64,000 nucleotides of DNA from Xanthomonas sp. 3793 (GTDB taxonomy: Bacteria > Pseudomonadota > Gammaproteobacteria > Xanthomonadales > Xanthomonadaceae). This document shows positions 27,860 through 36,378 of this stretch, piece after piece (the first letter of the stretch is position 1; each line of letters starts with the position of its first letter). The translations under genes were made by a program, and so were the position numbers. Below the pieces are notes generated by a model. That model worked only from the letters and a program-made list of their open reading frames with translations. It was not told the origin of the DNA and ran no database searches. The DNA is taken from assembly GCF_024806835.1 (NCBI RefSeq), contig NZ_JANTYU010000001.1, positions 1,116,001 to 1,180,000 of the forward strand, read 5' to 3'.

Positions 27860-28711
27860 CGATGTGTCCTCGGGAGTGGAGTCCAACCGTTTACGGCAAA
27901 TGTCGCGGCATGCGACACGGCGAAGTCATGACCACCGCCGGGTCGGCGATGGAACAGCCCTGCTCTGAATAAGGTCCCCTAGCGCGCATGCTGCCGATCG
28001 CCCCTTCGATCGTCGGCCTGCGTTGTGCGTTGCGTGCCTGCGGCAGACATCGCCGACAAAGGTGGTGTCGGCGACAGGTGCGCAACGCATGCCCTGCACG
28101 GCGTGCCGGCCAGTGATAGCGCTAACACGCCGCGCAGCCTAGTCAGGCGATAAAGCGCTTGTCACCGTGCGTTGCAGCATAGTGATGGGCCTGCACTGTT
28201 ACAGCCGATACAGCAGTCGCTTGAGTCCGCATGCCGTCTTCAATGGCGGCGCGGCTGTAAGCGTTATCATTCAATTGCGCAAAAACCGGCAGCAGCTGCG
28301 GCGAAATTCGCACAATCAAACTGCAGCACCATGGTCGCGCAAGACGACTGCGCAAACTGCGCATCGACGACGACGCGATCGACTCGGACGCGCGAGGCAC
28401 ACGATCGTCGTGTGCGACCTCGTGGCGTGGGAAACCGGCACGGAGCCGACGGATGCGCAAGGAAAGCTGCGCAATCGTCGCAATCGATTGCGCCGTGGGT
28501 GGCGGTTGCAGCGCGCAGCGATTGCGCGCATCGGCGCGCGTGATCTCGCCGCGGCTGACAAGGTAGCGAGCCGTCCTCGGGTGGCGTGGACGGCGCGGAG
28601 GACCCGGCGTGTACGAGTGACACACGCCGCGCCAGGCACCGGCCGCGCCCGCCTGGCGGTGAGCACAGTCGTCTTGCTGGTTGCGCTCGAGCCAGCCTGC
28701 GCTGGCGACGG
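27860..28711. other. Intergenic region upstream of the TonB receptor (852 bp)
   Basis: It carries the receptor promoter and a LacI-type operator (28114-28127). The right half has several TTGCGC/GCGCAA elements, including a GCGCAATC-N9-GATTGCGC dyad at 28469-28493, but no recognisable gene. An AT-rich point near 28255-28275 could be a promoter for an unseen transcript. Confidence 0.5.
28114..28127. promoter_or_regulatory. LacI-family operator (xyl-box-like palindrome)
   Basis: TGATAGCGCTAACA is a near-perfect palindrome centred on CG, the hallmark of LacI/GalR operators. It differs at one base from the TGGTAGCGCTAACA box reported for the xylan-utilisation repressor XylR in X. campestris. It lies 255 bp upstream of the receptor start. 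No LacI-family gene is in the window. Confidence 0.72.
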
Positions 28712-30703
28712 TTAGCCGATCACATCCACGCGATCGTCGCTGCGGTCGGCATCCGGCAGCGCATGATCCGGGTCCAGGGTCACGTGCAGCACTTTCTGGG
28801 TGGTGGGCAGGGTCAATGTCGGGGCAGTGTTCTGCAGCCAGGTCTCCACCGGCACGCGACGGTCCAGATGACTGCCATCGGCCAGATCCACGCGCACGGT
28901 GACCGGCATGACCAGTTTTTGCCGGCTACGCAAGGTCAGCTGCAGCCCCTTGCCCGGGTCGTGCTCGACGTACTGCGCGCGGGCGATACCCATGTCCAGC
29001 TGCCAGTTGTTGAGATACCAGCCGCGCCACCACCAGCTCAGGTCTTCGCCGCTTTCGCTTTCCATCAGCCGGAAAAAATCCGAGGGCGTGGGATGCTTGT
29101 AGGCCCAGGTGGCGATGTATTTGCGAAACGCCGGATCGAAGCGCGCAGGCCCCAGAATCTGCTCGCGCAGCAGCACCAGCCCCAACGCGCCCTTGAAGTA
29201 CGTCAGCGGGTGACGGTAGGTTTCGCTGGTGGCATCGGCGATATCCATCAAGGTCGGCGCACTGCGGTCGGCGAGCAACGGCAGGATTTCATCGACCGGA
29301 TTTCCGCCCTTGGGCGCATATTCCGAATCACGCTTGGGCGCATATTCGCCCTTGTTGAAGGCATCCGATGCATACACATCGATGAAGGTATTGAAGCCTT
29401 CGTCCATGAAGGCGTGGCGACGCTCGTTGGAGCCGACGATCATCGGGAACCAGGTGTGACCGATCTCGTGGGCGGTGATCCAGAACAGGTCCTTGCCGCC
29501 GTCCTCGAAGCCGTCGAACACGATGCCCGGATACTCCATGCCCGCACCGTAGCCGCCCAGGTTGATGGCAGCCGGCCATGGATACGGATACCACTGCGAA
29601 AAATGCTCGATCGCGCCCTTGACGTATTCGGTGGAGCGATCCCATTTATCCGCGCCCCCCCCCTCCACCGGGTACACCGACATCGCCAGCGACTGCTTGC
29701 CGCCCGGCAGCTTGATGCGTGCGGCGTCCCACACGAACGCAGGCGATGCGGCGAACGCGACATCGCGTGTGTGCTGCATATGGAAGCGCCAGGTGCGCGT
29801 GACGTTGCCCGCCGGTGCCGCCGCACGTGCGGCCACCTCTGCCGGGGTGCGGATCAGCACCGTGCGATCGCTGTCGCGCGCCTGTTGCAGGCGTTGTTGC
29901 TCGGCGCGGCTGAGCACCTCGGCCGGGTTGGTCAACGCACCGGAGCCGGCCACCAGAAATCCGTCCGGCACCGTCACCGCATAATCGAAGTCGCCGTACT
30001 CCAGGTAAAACTCCGAGCCCAGATATGGTTGCGTGTCCCAGCCACGCAGATCGTCGTATACCGCCATGCGCGGATACCACTGCGCAATCTCGTAGATCTC
30101 GCCCTGCTTGCTGGCGCTATAGGCGGTGCGGCCGCCCCAGGTGCCGGGAATTCGGTAGCGGTAACGGATCTGCAGCGTCAGCGCCTTGCCCTGCCCGGCC
30201 AGCGGCTGCGGCAGATCCACGCGCATGCGGGTGTCGTCCACCACGAAGTGCGCCGGCTGGCTGCGGCCGTCGCGCTCGATCTCCACGCTGGCGATCTGCA
30301 TGCCATCGGTGAACTGGGTGCGCCGCGATGGGCGGCTGGCAGCCGCGCGCGCATCGGCGCGGTACATGTTCTGGTCCAGCTGCAGCCATAGCACGTCCAG
30401 CGTATCCGGGCTGTGGTTGGTGTAGTGGATGGCGGCGGTGCCGGTGAGCGTGTGGCTGGCCGGATCGATGCGGGCGTCGAGCTGGTAATCGGCACGGTTC
30501 TGCCAGAACAACGGCCCGGGCACGCCACTGCCGCTGCGGTAGGCATTGGGCGCGTCGGGCAATTGCAACGGCGCGAACAACGCCAGTGGGTCGAACTTGT
30601 CCGGTGGCGCGACGGTTTGCGCGCCCGTGGCGGCTAGCGCGGGCGCGCTGACGCACGCCAGGGAGAGTGCAACGGTGAGCGAGCGGCGCATGGCGGGGAA
30701 CAT
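28712..30703 (-). CDS. Secreted M1-family zinc metallopeptidase
   Basis: 663 residues from MFPAMRRSLTVALS (AGGA eight bases upstream; MKLPPS ten codons earlier is an alternative). A signal peptide ends at APALAATG. The zinc-binding motif is HEIGH (412-416) with the third ligand Glu435 in MDEGF, and the exopeptidase-type GGYGAGMEYPGIV precedes it in the place of GAMEN. The family trims N-terminal residues from peptides; export suggests a periplasmic or secreted role. A short internal duplication (EYAPK twice, around 29310-29350) lies just after the zinc site. It is monocistronic. Confidence 0.88.
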   Translation of the reverse strand: MFPAMRRSLTVALSLACVSAPALAATGAQTVAPPDKFDPLALFAPLQLPDAPNAYRSGSGVPGPLFWQNRADYQLDARIDPASHTLTGTAAIHYTNHSPDTLDVLWLQLDQNMYRADARAAASRPSRRTQFTDGMQIASVEIERDGRSQPAHFVVDDTRMRVDLPQPLAGQGKALTLQIRYRYRIPGTWGGRTAYSASKQGEIYEIAQWYPRMAVYDDLRGWDTQPYLGSEFYLEYGDFDYAVTVPDGFLVAGSGALTNPAEVLSRAEQQRLQQARDSDRTVLIRTPAEVAARAAAPAGNVTRTWRFHMQHTRDVAFAASPAFVWDAARIKLPGGKQSLAMSVYPVEGGGADKWDRSTEYVKGAIEHFSQWYPYPWPAAINLGGYGAGMEYPGIVFDGFEDGGKDLFWITAHEIGHTWFPMIVGSNERRHAFMDEGFNTFIDVYASDAFNKGEYAPKRDSEYAPKGGNPVDEILPLLADRSAPTLMDIADATSETYRHPLTYFKGALGLVLLREQILGPARFDPAFRKYIATWAYKHPTPSDFFRLMESESGEDLSWWWRGWYLNNWQLDMGIARAQYVEHDPGKGLQLTLRSRQKLVMPVTVRVDLADGSHLDRRVPVETWLQNTAPTLTLPTTQKVLHVTLDPDHALPDADRSDDRVDVIG

Positions 30704-31130
30704 GCTGTGGTCCTGCGACGGGGGGAGTTTCATCCTACGGCGGCGCTCGCCGGGCGTGCACTGCCATTGGTCCCGGTTGGCGCCAGGTCACGCCACATGG
30801 CTGGCCGCATTGATGGCGGCACGTGCGTGTCAGCGGAGCGGCCATGCCGTGATGCTGTCGCCCACCCGCGTCGTACTGACGCACGATGCACTGCGATGCC
30901 CCTGCCGCTGCATGCGACGACCGAAGACATCGGCGGACGCCGATCGCCCCATTAGCACTCGGCAAGTCCTCGCGCCAAAGCCGCCTGAAAGCGCCGCGTC
31001 CCATCCGCCGCGCGCAGTGCTCGACCGGGTGGGGGATGCGCCGGGTGCAGCATGCACACCCGGCGCAGGTCACTTGCAGGCGATTCCCGCACCGGCCAAC
31101 GGTCTGGCTGCGGCTTGTCTTCGCCGCCAG
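30704..31130. other. Intergenic region between M1 peptidase and soxR (427 bp)
   Basis: No gene seen. A GCCGCC-loop-GGCGGC hairpin at 31123-31140 straddles the soxR stop codon and may act as its transcript end. The left part holds the peptidase promoter. Confidence 0.5.
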
Positions 31131-31574
31131 CTAAGGCGGCAGGCTTCCCAGCCGCACCGCACCATCAGCGCCCTCGCCCAACGCGTCGTCCGGATTGCTC
31201 AAGCGGCAGCGCCGCAGCGACAGGCAACCACAGCCGATGCAGTCGGTGAGTTGGTCGCGCAAGGCCTGCAGTTCGCTGATGCGCGTCTCCAGCTGCCCGC
31301 GCCAGCGTGCGGACATGCGCGCCCATTCCGCGCGCGTGGGCGTGCGCTGATCCGGCAGTACCGAGAATGCATCCAGCACCTGCTGCAGGGGAACACCGAG
31401 CCGTTGCGCGACACGAATCACTGCGATGCGCCGCAATACATCGCGCGCATAGCGGCGTTGATTGCCCGCGGTGCGCAGGCTGCGGATCAGGCCCTTGCGC
31501 TCGTAGAAATGCAATGCCGACACCGCCACGCCACTGCGCCTGGCCACCTCGCCCACCGACAACTCATGCTGCAT
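31131..31574 (-). CDS. soxR: Redox-sensitive MerR-family regulator SoxR
   Basis: 147 residues from MQHELSVGEVARRSG. The N-terminal winged helix binds DNA (ALHFYERKGLIRS), a coiled coil dimerises, and Cys112, Cys115, Cys117 and Cys123 (CIGCGC then five residues to C) form the [2Fe-2S] site that defines SoxR. Oxidation by redox-cycling compounds activates promoters with an overlong spacer. The start is preferred over an upstream ATG because it directly precedes the family N-terminus. It is divergent from an MFS exporter with a sox box between. No soxS is present, as usual outside enterics. Confidence 0.95.
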   Translation of the reverse strand: MQHELSVGEVARRSGVAVSALHFYERKGLIRSLRTAGNQRRYARDVLRRIAVIRVAQRLGVPLQQVLDAFSVLPDQRTPTRAEWARMSARWRGQLETRISELQALRDQLTDCIGCGCLSLRRCRLSNPDDALGEGADGAVRLGSLPP

Positions 31575-31582
31575 TGCCTTGA

Positions 31583-31600
31583 CCTCAACCTTGGTTGAGG
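31583..31600. promoter_or_regulatory. SoxR-binding site (sox box) with overlong-spacer promoter
   Basis: CCTCAACCTTGGTTGAGG has two perfect 8-bp arms, including the CCTCAA/TTGAGG ends typical of SoxR operators. It sits between TTGACC (31579-31584) and GATGCT (31604-31609), a 19-bp spacer as at MerR-family promoters, reading toward the MFS gene. Confidence 0.92.
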
Positions 31601-31669
31601 CAGGATGCTGCGCGGCCATGACCGACGCAAGCGCCGGTTATGCCCCTGCTCCCTCGCTCTGGATGTTCG

Positions 31670-33040
31670 ATGCCCACCGATACCGCCCTGCCCCCCGCAA
31701 CGCTGCACGACACGCCCCCACCGTCGATCCTGGCAGCGCCGTATCGCGCCGCCACACTCGGCATGGTGGCGCTGGTGTCGCTCAATGCCTTCGAGTCGCT
31801 GGCCGTTGCCGCCGCCATGCCCACCGTGGCGCGCGAGTTGAACGGCTTGCCGCTGTACGCGCTGGCATTCGGCGGCACCCTGGCCACCAGCGTGGTCGGC
31901 ATGACCGCTGCCGGGCGCTGGAGCGACCGTCGCGGCCCCGGCGGTGCGCTGGGCTTGGGGCTGCTGTGTTTTGTGATCGGGCTGTTGATCGCCGGCCTGG
32001 CGCCGAGCATGCCCGCGCTGATCGCCGGGCGCCTGCTGCAGGGGCTGGGCGCCGGCGCGTATTCGGTGGCGTTGTACGTGATTGTCGGGCGGCTGTATCC
32101 GGAAGCGTTGCGGCCACGCGTGTTTGCCGCGTTTTCCGCAGGCTGGGTGGTGCCGTCGTTGGTCGGGCCGAGCATCAGCGGGCTGATTGTTCAGCACGTG
32201 GGTTGGCGCTGGGTGTTTCTGTCGGTACCGCTGCTGGCGATCCCGGCCGGGCTGATGCTGTGGCCGGCCTTGCGCGGGCGGAGCTGGACCAACGCAGATC
32301 CCGCCGAGCCGGCTGCGTCGCTGGGCTGGGCGATCGGCGCGGCATTGGGCGTACTGGGCGTGTATCTGGGCGGTCAACTGCATGGCACAACTGCGCTGGC
32401 CGCGATGCTGCCGCCGCTGCTGCTGACGGTGTATTGCGCGTGGCAGCTGTTGCCGGCCGGCACCTTGCAGCTGGCACGCGGGCTACCCAGCGTGATCGCG
32501 CTGCGTGGCATCGCGGCGGCGGCGTTCTTCGGCTTCGAGGCGTTTCTGCCATTGCTGCTGTCGCGCGAACGCGGGCTCACGCCGCTGCTGGCGGGCGTGG
32601 CACTGAGCGTGGGCGCGCTCGGCTGGTTCAGCGGCTCGTGGTACCAGGGCCATAGCCGCGCCGGTTGGTCGCGACCGCGCCTGCTCAAGACCGGGGCGCT
32701 GCTGATGACACTGGGCATCGTGATCGGCGCAGGCGCGGTGTGGCCGGCGATTCCGGTGCCGGTCGCAGTCGCCGGCTGGGCACTGACCGGCCTGGGCATG
32801 GGCTTGCTGTATCCCAGCCTGTCGGTGCTGACGCTGGCCTTGTCGCCACCGGAGCAGCAAGGCGCCAACAGCTCTGCGATGCAGCTGAGCGAAGCGATTG
32901 CCGTCGCCGGCATGCTGGCGCTGGCCGGCGCGCTGTTTGCTGCGCTCCTGGCGTCGGCACCGGTGGCGGCCTACCTGAGCGTGTTCGCGCTGGCCTGGCT
33001 GTTGGCGGTGGCAGGCTTTTTTGTGGCGCGGCGAGTGTAG
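31670..33040 (+). CDS. MFS exporter, predicted SoxR target
   Basis: 456 residues from MPTDTALPP; an ATG ten codons upstream is an alternative. About fourteen hydrophobic segments. Drug-exporter traits include the helix-2/3 loop GRWSDRRGPGGAL and the helix-4 LIAGRLLQGLGAGAYSV stretch. It probably extrudes redox-active or toxic compounds. The gene is read away from soxR, and the sox box lies within its promoter, so induction by redox-cycling agents is likely, as with MFS genes in other SoxR regulons. The substrate is not predictable from sequence. Confidence 0.87.
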   Translation: MPTDTALPPATLHDTPPPSILAAPYRAATLGMVALVSLNAFESLAVAAAMPTVARELNGLPLYALAFGGTLATSVVGMTAAGRWSDRRGPGGALGLGLLCFVIGLLIAGLAPSMPALIAGRLLQGLGAGAYSVALYVIVGRLYPEALRPRVFAAFSAGWVVPSLVGPSISGLIVQHVGWRWVFLSVPLLAIPAGLMLWPALRGRSWTNADPAEPAASLGWAIGAALGVLGVYLGGQLHGTTALAAMLPPLLLTVYCAWQLLPAGTLQLARGLPSVIALRGIAAAAFFGFEAFLPLLLSRERGLTPLLAGVALSVGALGWFSGSWYQGHSRAGWSRPRLLKTGALLMTLGIVIGAGAVWPAIPVPVAVAGWALTGLGMGLLYPSLSVLTLALSPPEQQGANSSAMQLSEAIAVAGMLALAGALFAALLASAPVAAYLSVFALAWLLAVAGFFVARRV

Positions 33041-33508
33041 CGACTGCTGTGCGGCGATCGCACGGCGTCGGGGTGCCGCGCCATCCCGATACGACGTGCC
33101 GCCTCGGTTCGACACGAATGGGGCTTGCACTGTGCCGATGCAGTGCAGACGATCACGCCTGCCGACCGCACTTGCGGCGACATCGTGACGCAGAGCGTTT
33201 CCAGGACTTTGCCGATCCTGTCCGGATCGCCGAGCAAGCTGCATCTGCTTGCCCTGCGCGGACGGGTGGTCATTTTTTCGCCACCCATCTTGACAGCGTT
33301 ACGGGCCGGGGCCTGCGCGCAGTTGTCCACAGCCTTGTGCAAGTTCCATCCACAGGGGGTGTGGAAAACCTGCGCTGCATCACGCGGCCCGCAGGGCTTG
33401 CGCGCAACTGCGACGTATGCGAAGCAAACGCCGCAGTCGCACGCAAGCCGTGATGCTGATCGTCGCTACGACCACCTCGCCGGTCTGCAACGCGTCGATG
33501 CCTTGCGC
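33041..33508. other. Intergenic region with DnaA-box-like cluster (468 bp)
   Basis: It lies between convergent MFS and yjfC-like genes. A GGGTGG-N11-CCACCC hairpin with a T-rich loop lies at 33264-33286, and three DnaA-box-like nonamers lie at 33323-33368. No gene seen. Confidence 0.55.
33323..33368. promoter_or_regulatory. Cluster of three DnaA-box-like sequences
   Basis: TTGTCCACA (33323-33331), CCATCCACA (33346-33354) and, inverted, TTTTCCACA (33360-33368). They differ from TTATCCACA at one, two and one positions. There are no replication genes nearby, so this is not a chromosomal origin as seen here; it could be a DnaA titration or regulatory site, or chance. Confidence 0.4.
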
Positions 33509-34675
33509 TCAGTCCACGATCACATGCGGCACGAACCGCGAGGTGTCGCGGGTGATCGGGCCATCGTCGTCGCGCATGCCCAATCCGGCGGGGCGATCGG
33601 CGACCACCCAACTGCCCACCAGCGCATGGCGGCCATCGAAGACCGGCAGCGGATGATGCGCCTGCAGGATCGCCGGGCCGTCCACGTAAGGCCCGTCGGT
33701 GTGTGCGGCCTCGCCTTGCGCAGTGACCAGCGCGATGTTGGCGCCCTCGCGCGACAGCAGCGGCTTGCGCACCCAACCGGCACCAGGTGCTTCACCGGCG
33801 TGCGCAAACCGGGCTGCCAGCAGATTGGGATGGCCTTGATGGCGCTCCCACAGCAGCGGCAGAATGCCCTTGTTGCTCAACACCGACTTCCATGCCGGTT
33901 CGATCAGGCGCACGCGGTTGGCGATCAACGCCGGGCCGAAGCGCTCTTCCATCATGAATTCCAGCGGATACAGCTTGAACAGGGTCTGGATCACGCGGTC
34001 CTGGTCATCGGTGAACCAGCCTTCGGCGCTCAGGCCGATGTCCTGGATGGCGACTTCCTCGGTCGCGATGCCGACCTGGTGCGCGCAATCGCGCAGATAG
34101 CGCACGGTGGCGCGATCTTCCAGCGAGTCGCGCACCGCCGAAAAATGCATCTGCGCACCCAGCGCGCCATCCACTGCCAGCGCGCCCAATGTTTCGCACA
34201 ACAGATCCTGGATCAGGTTGTACTGGTCGGTGCCCGCCGGCAGCACGCCGGCGGCGATCTGCTGCTCCAGCCACAACCACTGGAAATACGCAGCCTCATA
34301 CAGCGAGGTGGGCGTGTCGTAATTGAGCTCGTACAACTTGGCAGGGCCGTTGCCGGAGTACGCCAGATCCATGCGGCCATACAGGTGCGGGTCGCGGTTC
34401 TTCCAGGAGCTGGCGATCCAGTCCCAGTAAAACGGCGGGATGGCCAGCTTGCTCAGCAGCGCCTCGGAGCCGACCACCTCGTCCACCAGCTGCATCGCCA
34501 TGTCGTGCAGGTCTTGGGTAGGCGCTTCGATGTCGTCTTCGATCTGCCGCAACGAAAACGCGTAATACGCGCGCTCGTCCCAATACGGCTCGCCCTCGAT
34601 GGTGTGGAAATGAAAGCCGAGCGACTCGGCCTGCGCGCGCCAATCCGGGCGTTCGGCACTTGCGATGCGTTGCAT
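33509..34675 (-). CDS. yjfC: Glutathionylspermidine-synthase-like ATP-grasp ligase (YjfC/YgiC)
   Basis: 388 residues, near the length of E. coli YjfC. The GSP-synthase C-terminal ATP-grasp fold shows YGRMDLAYSGNGPAKLYELN, LNYDTPTSLYEAA, LSNKGILPLLW and KPLLSREGANI. Glutathionylspermidine synthases join glutathione to spermidine; YjfC/YgiC proteins lack the amidase half and have no proven substrate. The start is one base after the stop of the upstream yjfM-like gene. It is the last gene of a seven-gene minus-strand operon and may modify a product of that operon. Confidence 0.9.
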   Translation of the reverse strand: MQRIASAERPDWRAQAESLGFHFHTIEGEPYWDERAYYAFSLRQIEDDIEAPTQDLHDMAMQLVDEVVGSEALLSKLAIPPFYWDWIASSWKNRDPHLYGRMDLAYSGNGPAKLYELNYDTPTSLYEAAYFQWLWLEQQIAAGVLPAGTDQYNLIQDLLCETLGALAVDGALGAQMHFSAVRDSLEDRATVRYLRDCAHQVGIATEEVAIQDIGLSAEGWFTDDQDRVIQTLFKLYPLEFMMEERFGPALIANRVRLIEPAWKSVLSNKGILPLLWERHQGHPNLLAARFAHAGEAPGAGWVRKPLLSREGANIALVTAQGEAAHTDGPYVDGPAILQAHHPLPVFDGRHALVGSWVVADRPAGLGMRDDDGPITRDTSRFVPHVIVD

Positions 34676-34676
34676 G

Positions 34677-35252
34677 TCAGCCGCCAAACCCGGAGCTGCG
34701 CCCGCCGCTGCCGAACGAGCTGCGTGCCGCCGCGCTGGAGCCGAAGCCCGAGCGCGACACGGTGATCGCACGCGACGGCATGTCGATCGCGCCACTGCGC
34801 CCGCGCACGGTGCCGATGCGGTTGCTGGCCAGATCGCCATTGGGCTTGTAATAGCCGCCGCTGCGGTAATCGCGGTACAGCGGAATCGAGCCGCCATAGC
34901 GATAGCCACCACCACCGCTCATGTTGCCCAGCGCGTAGCCCAGCAGGAACCCGCCCATCGGCGGGATCCAGCTCTGCTGGCCCTGCGCGGTCTGCACCGC
35001 CGTGCAACTGCCGAACTGCTCGTCGCACTCGTAGCGCGTATTGAAGCGCGGCGCGGCCTGCTGGTGCTTGGTCACCGCCTCGTCATAGGCCTTGAGGCAT
35101 TGCTGGATGTCGTTCTGTTCCTGCTTGACCTGGTAGCAGTCGGAAGCCGACTGCAGCACCACGCCGGTTTCCGGCTCCGAGCCGCAGCCGGTGACCAGCG
35201 CGGCGGGCAGTGCCGCCATCAGGGTGAGCTTGAGATTGCGTGATCGCTTCAT
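34677..35252 (-). CDS. yjfM: DUF1190 lipoprotein-like protein (YjfM/YgiB)
   Basis: 191 residues. A lipoprotein signal ends in the lipobox-like LVTGC. A cysteine-containing DUF1190 core follows (SDCYQVKQEQNDIQQCLKAY, then YECDEQFGSC), then PPMGGFLLGYALGN and a low-complexity Gly/Ser/Arg tail (from about 160) ending in FGG. In E. coli the paralogues YgiB and YjfM are each encoded next to a YgiC/YjfC ligase, as here. The exposed Gly-rich C-terminus would be a plausible acceptor for a peptide- or polyamine-ligating enzyme; this is inference. Function unknown. Confidence 0.87.
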   Translation of the reverse strand: MKRSRNLKLTLMAALPAALVTGCGSEPETGVVLQSASDCYQVKQEQNDIQQCLKAYDEAVTKHQQAAPRFNTRYECDEQFGSCTAVQTAQGQQSWIPPMGGFLLGYALGNMSGGGGYRYGGSIPLYRDYRSGGYYKPNGDLASNRIGTVRGRSGAIDMPSRAITVSRSGFGSSAAARSSFGSGGRSSGFGG

Positions 35253-35265
35253 GGCGCAGCCTCCG

Positions 35266-35670
35266 TTACGGCGTAATCGCCGCGGCGTTGATCAGGCCGA
35301 CGGCGATCGACACGCCGGCAGAAAAGATGCCGGCGGCGGTGACGTTGTCGGTGATCTGCCGCGAGATGCGCCCGGCCACCAGGTTGGCCAGCAGATACGC
35401 CACCACCTGGATGCCACAGGCGACCACGCCCCAGATCAAGGCATCGATCAGGCTCACCGAATGAGTGATGGCCGAATGCAGCGGCAGCGCCACGCCGATC
35501 AGGTTGCCGGCCAGCGCGGTGGCGGCGGCTACGTTGCCCTGCCGCAGCAAGGTGAAATCCTTGTGCGGGGTGACCAGGGTCACCAGCACCACCGAGACGA
35601 TCAACACGCCCAGGCCGGTGCCGAAATAGGAAAGAAACGCGAGAAAACTCTGCAGATTGATCGGATTCAT
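35266..35670 (-). CDS. yjfL: DUF350 membrane protein (YjfL)
   Basis: 134 residues from MNPINLQSFLAFLSYFG; the longer frame only adds a Ser/Pro-rich stretch. Four hydrophobic helices arranged as two DUF350 repeats, with FTLLRQGNVAAATALAGNLIG in the first and ITDNVTAAGIFSAGVSIAVG in the second, which is the standard family layout. An inner-membrane protein of unknown function. It lies 13 bp before the DUF1190 gene and 34 bp after the DUF2491 gene, inside the yjf-type operon. Confidence 0.9.
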   Translation of the reverse strand: MNPINLQSFLAFLSYFGTGLGVLIVSVVLVTLVTPHKDFTLLRQGNVAAATALAGNLIGVALPLHSAITHSVSLIDALIWGVVACGIQVVAYLLANLVAGRISRQITDNVTAAGIFSAGVSIAVGLINAAAITP

Positions 35671-35704
35671 GACGGGACCGGTTGGGTGAAGGGCGAGCAC
35701 GCGC

Positions 35705-36376
35705 TCAGGTGATGTCGAGATCGGCGACGGTGACATCGATGCCGACCGCATAGGTGACGCAGAACTCGTTGGGGCCGGAATCCTCGCCGGTCACCAGCAA
35801 AAATTCTTCGCGCTGCAGCTCCGGTACGTCGCGGCTGTAGAGCATGGCGTAATGGGTCAGGTCGCCATCGCGGCGCGGCGGCTGGTAGCGGTACAGCACC
35901 TCGTCGTAGGCGATCGGCGGGATGCGCGCACTGTCGTCGGTGGATTGGGTGGCGCGTTCCCAGCGCTTGCCGGCGTACTCGATCTGCGCTGCGCCCAGGT
36001 GCGGGTGCTGCATCACGAACTCCTGGAACGCCTGCTTGCTCGGCGGGTTCACCGTCTCGCAGTACACGAACGCCTTCATCGCCTCCAGATCGCCGCCCAC
36101 GGTCGTGACCTGCAGGAACGCATCGTCATCCAGATAGAACCGGTGCAGCGAATAGCCATCGCCCAGGTTGACGTGGCCATAGCACGGGATGCCCTGATTG
36201 CCACCCGGCAACTCGGCGGTCATGGCCTCCGGCGCCATGCGGTACAGCGTGGTATCGATGGCGACCTGGCCGCCCACACGCAGGCCCAGCGGCAGTGCGT
36301 GCCCGATGGCGCCGGTGCCAGAGCTTGGCAGCGGCGGCGGTTGCGATTGGCCGAACAACTTGCTGAAGAAACTCAT
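35705..36376 (-). CDS. yjfK: DUF2491 family protein (YjfK)
   Basis: 223 residues from MSFFSKLFGQSQPPP, about the length of E. coli YjfK. A soluble protein without signal peptide. Visible blocks are LPLGLRVGGQVAID, LPGGNQGIPCYGHVNLGDG and LYSRDVPELQREEFLLVTGED near the C-terminus. Its function is unknown. The ATG is 2 bp after the stop of the channel gene, which points to coupled translation with it. Confidence 0.88.
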   Translation of the reverse strand: MSFFSKLFGQSQPPPLPSSGTGAIGHALPLGLRVGGQVAIDTTLYRMAPEAMTAELPGGNQGIPCYGHVNLGDGYSLHRFYLDDDAFLQVTTVGGDLEAMKAFVYCETVNPPSKQAFQEFVMQHPHLGAAQIEYAGKRWERATQSTDDSARIPPIAYDEVLYRYQPPRRDGDLTHYAMLYSRDVPELQREEFLLVTGEDSGPNEFCVTYAVGIDVTVADLDIT

Positions 36377-36378
36377 CG

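Noticed and set aside
33323..33368. DnaA-box-like cluster as the chromosomal or a plasmid origin
   Set aside because: No dnaA, rpmH, gyrB, parAB, repA or AT-rich unwinding element nearby; kept only as a possible titration site.
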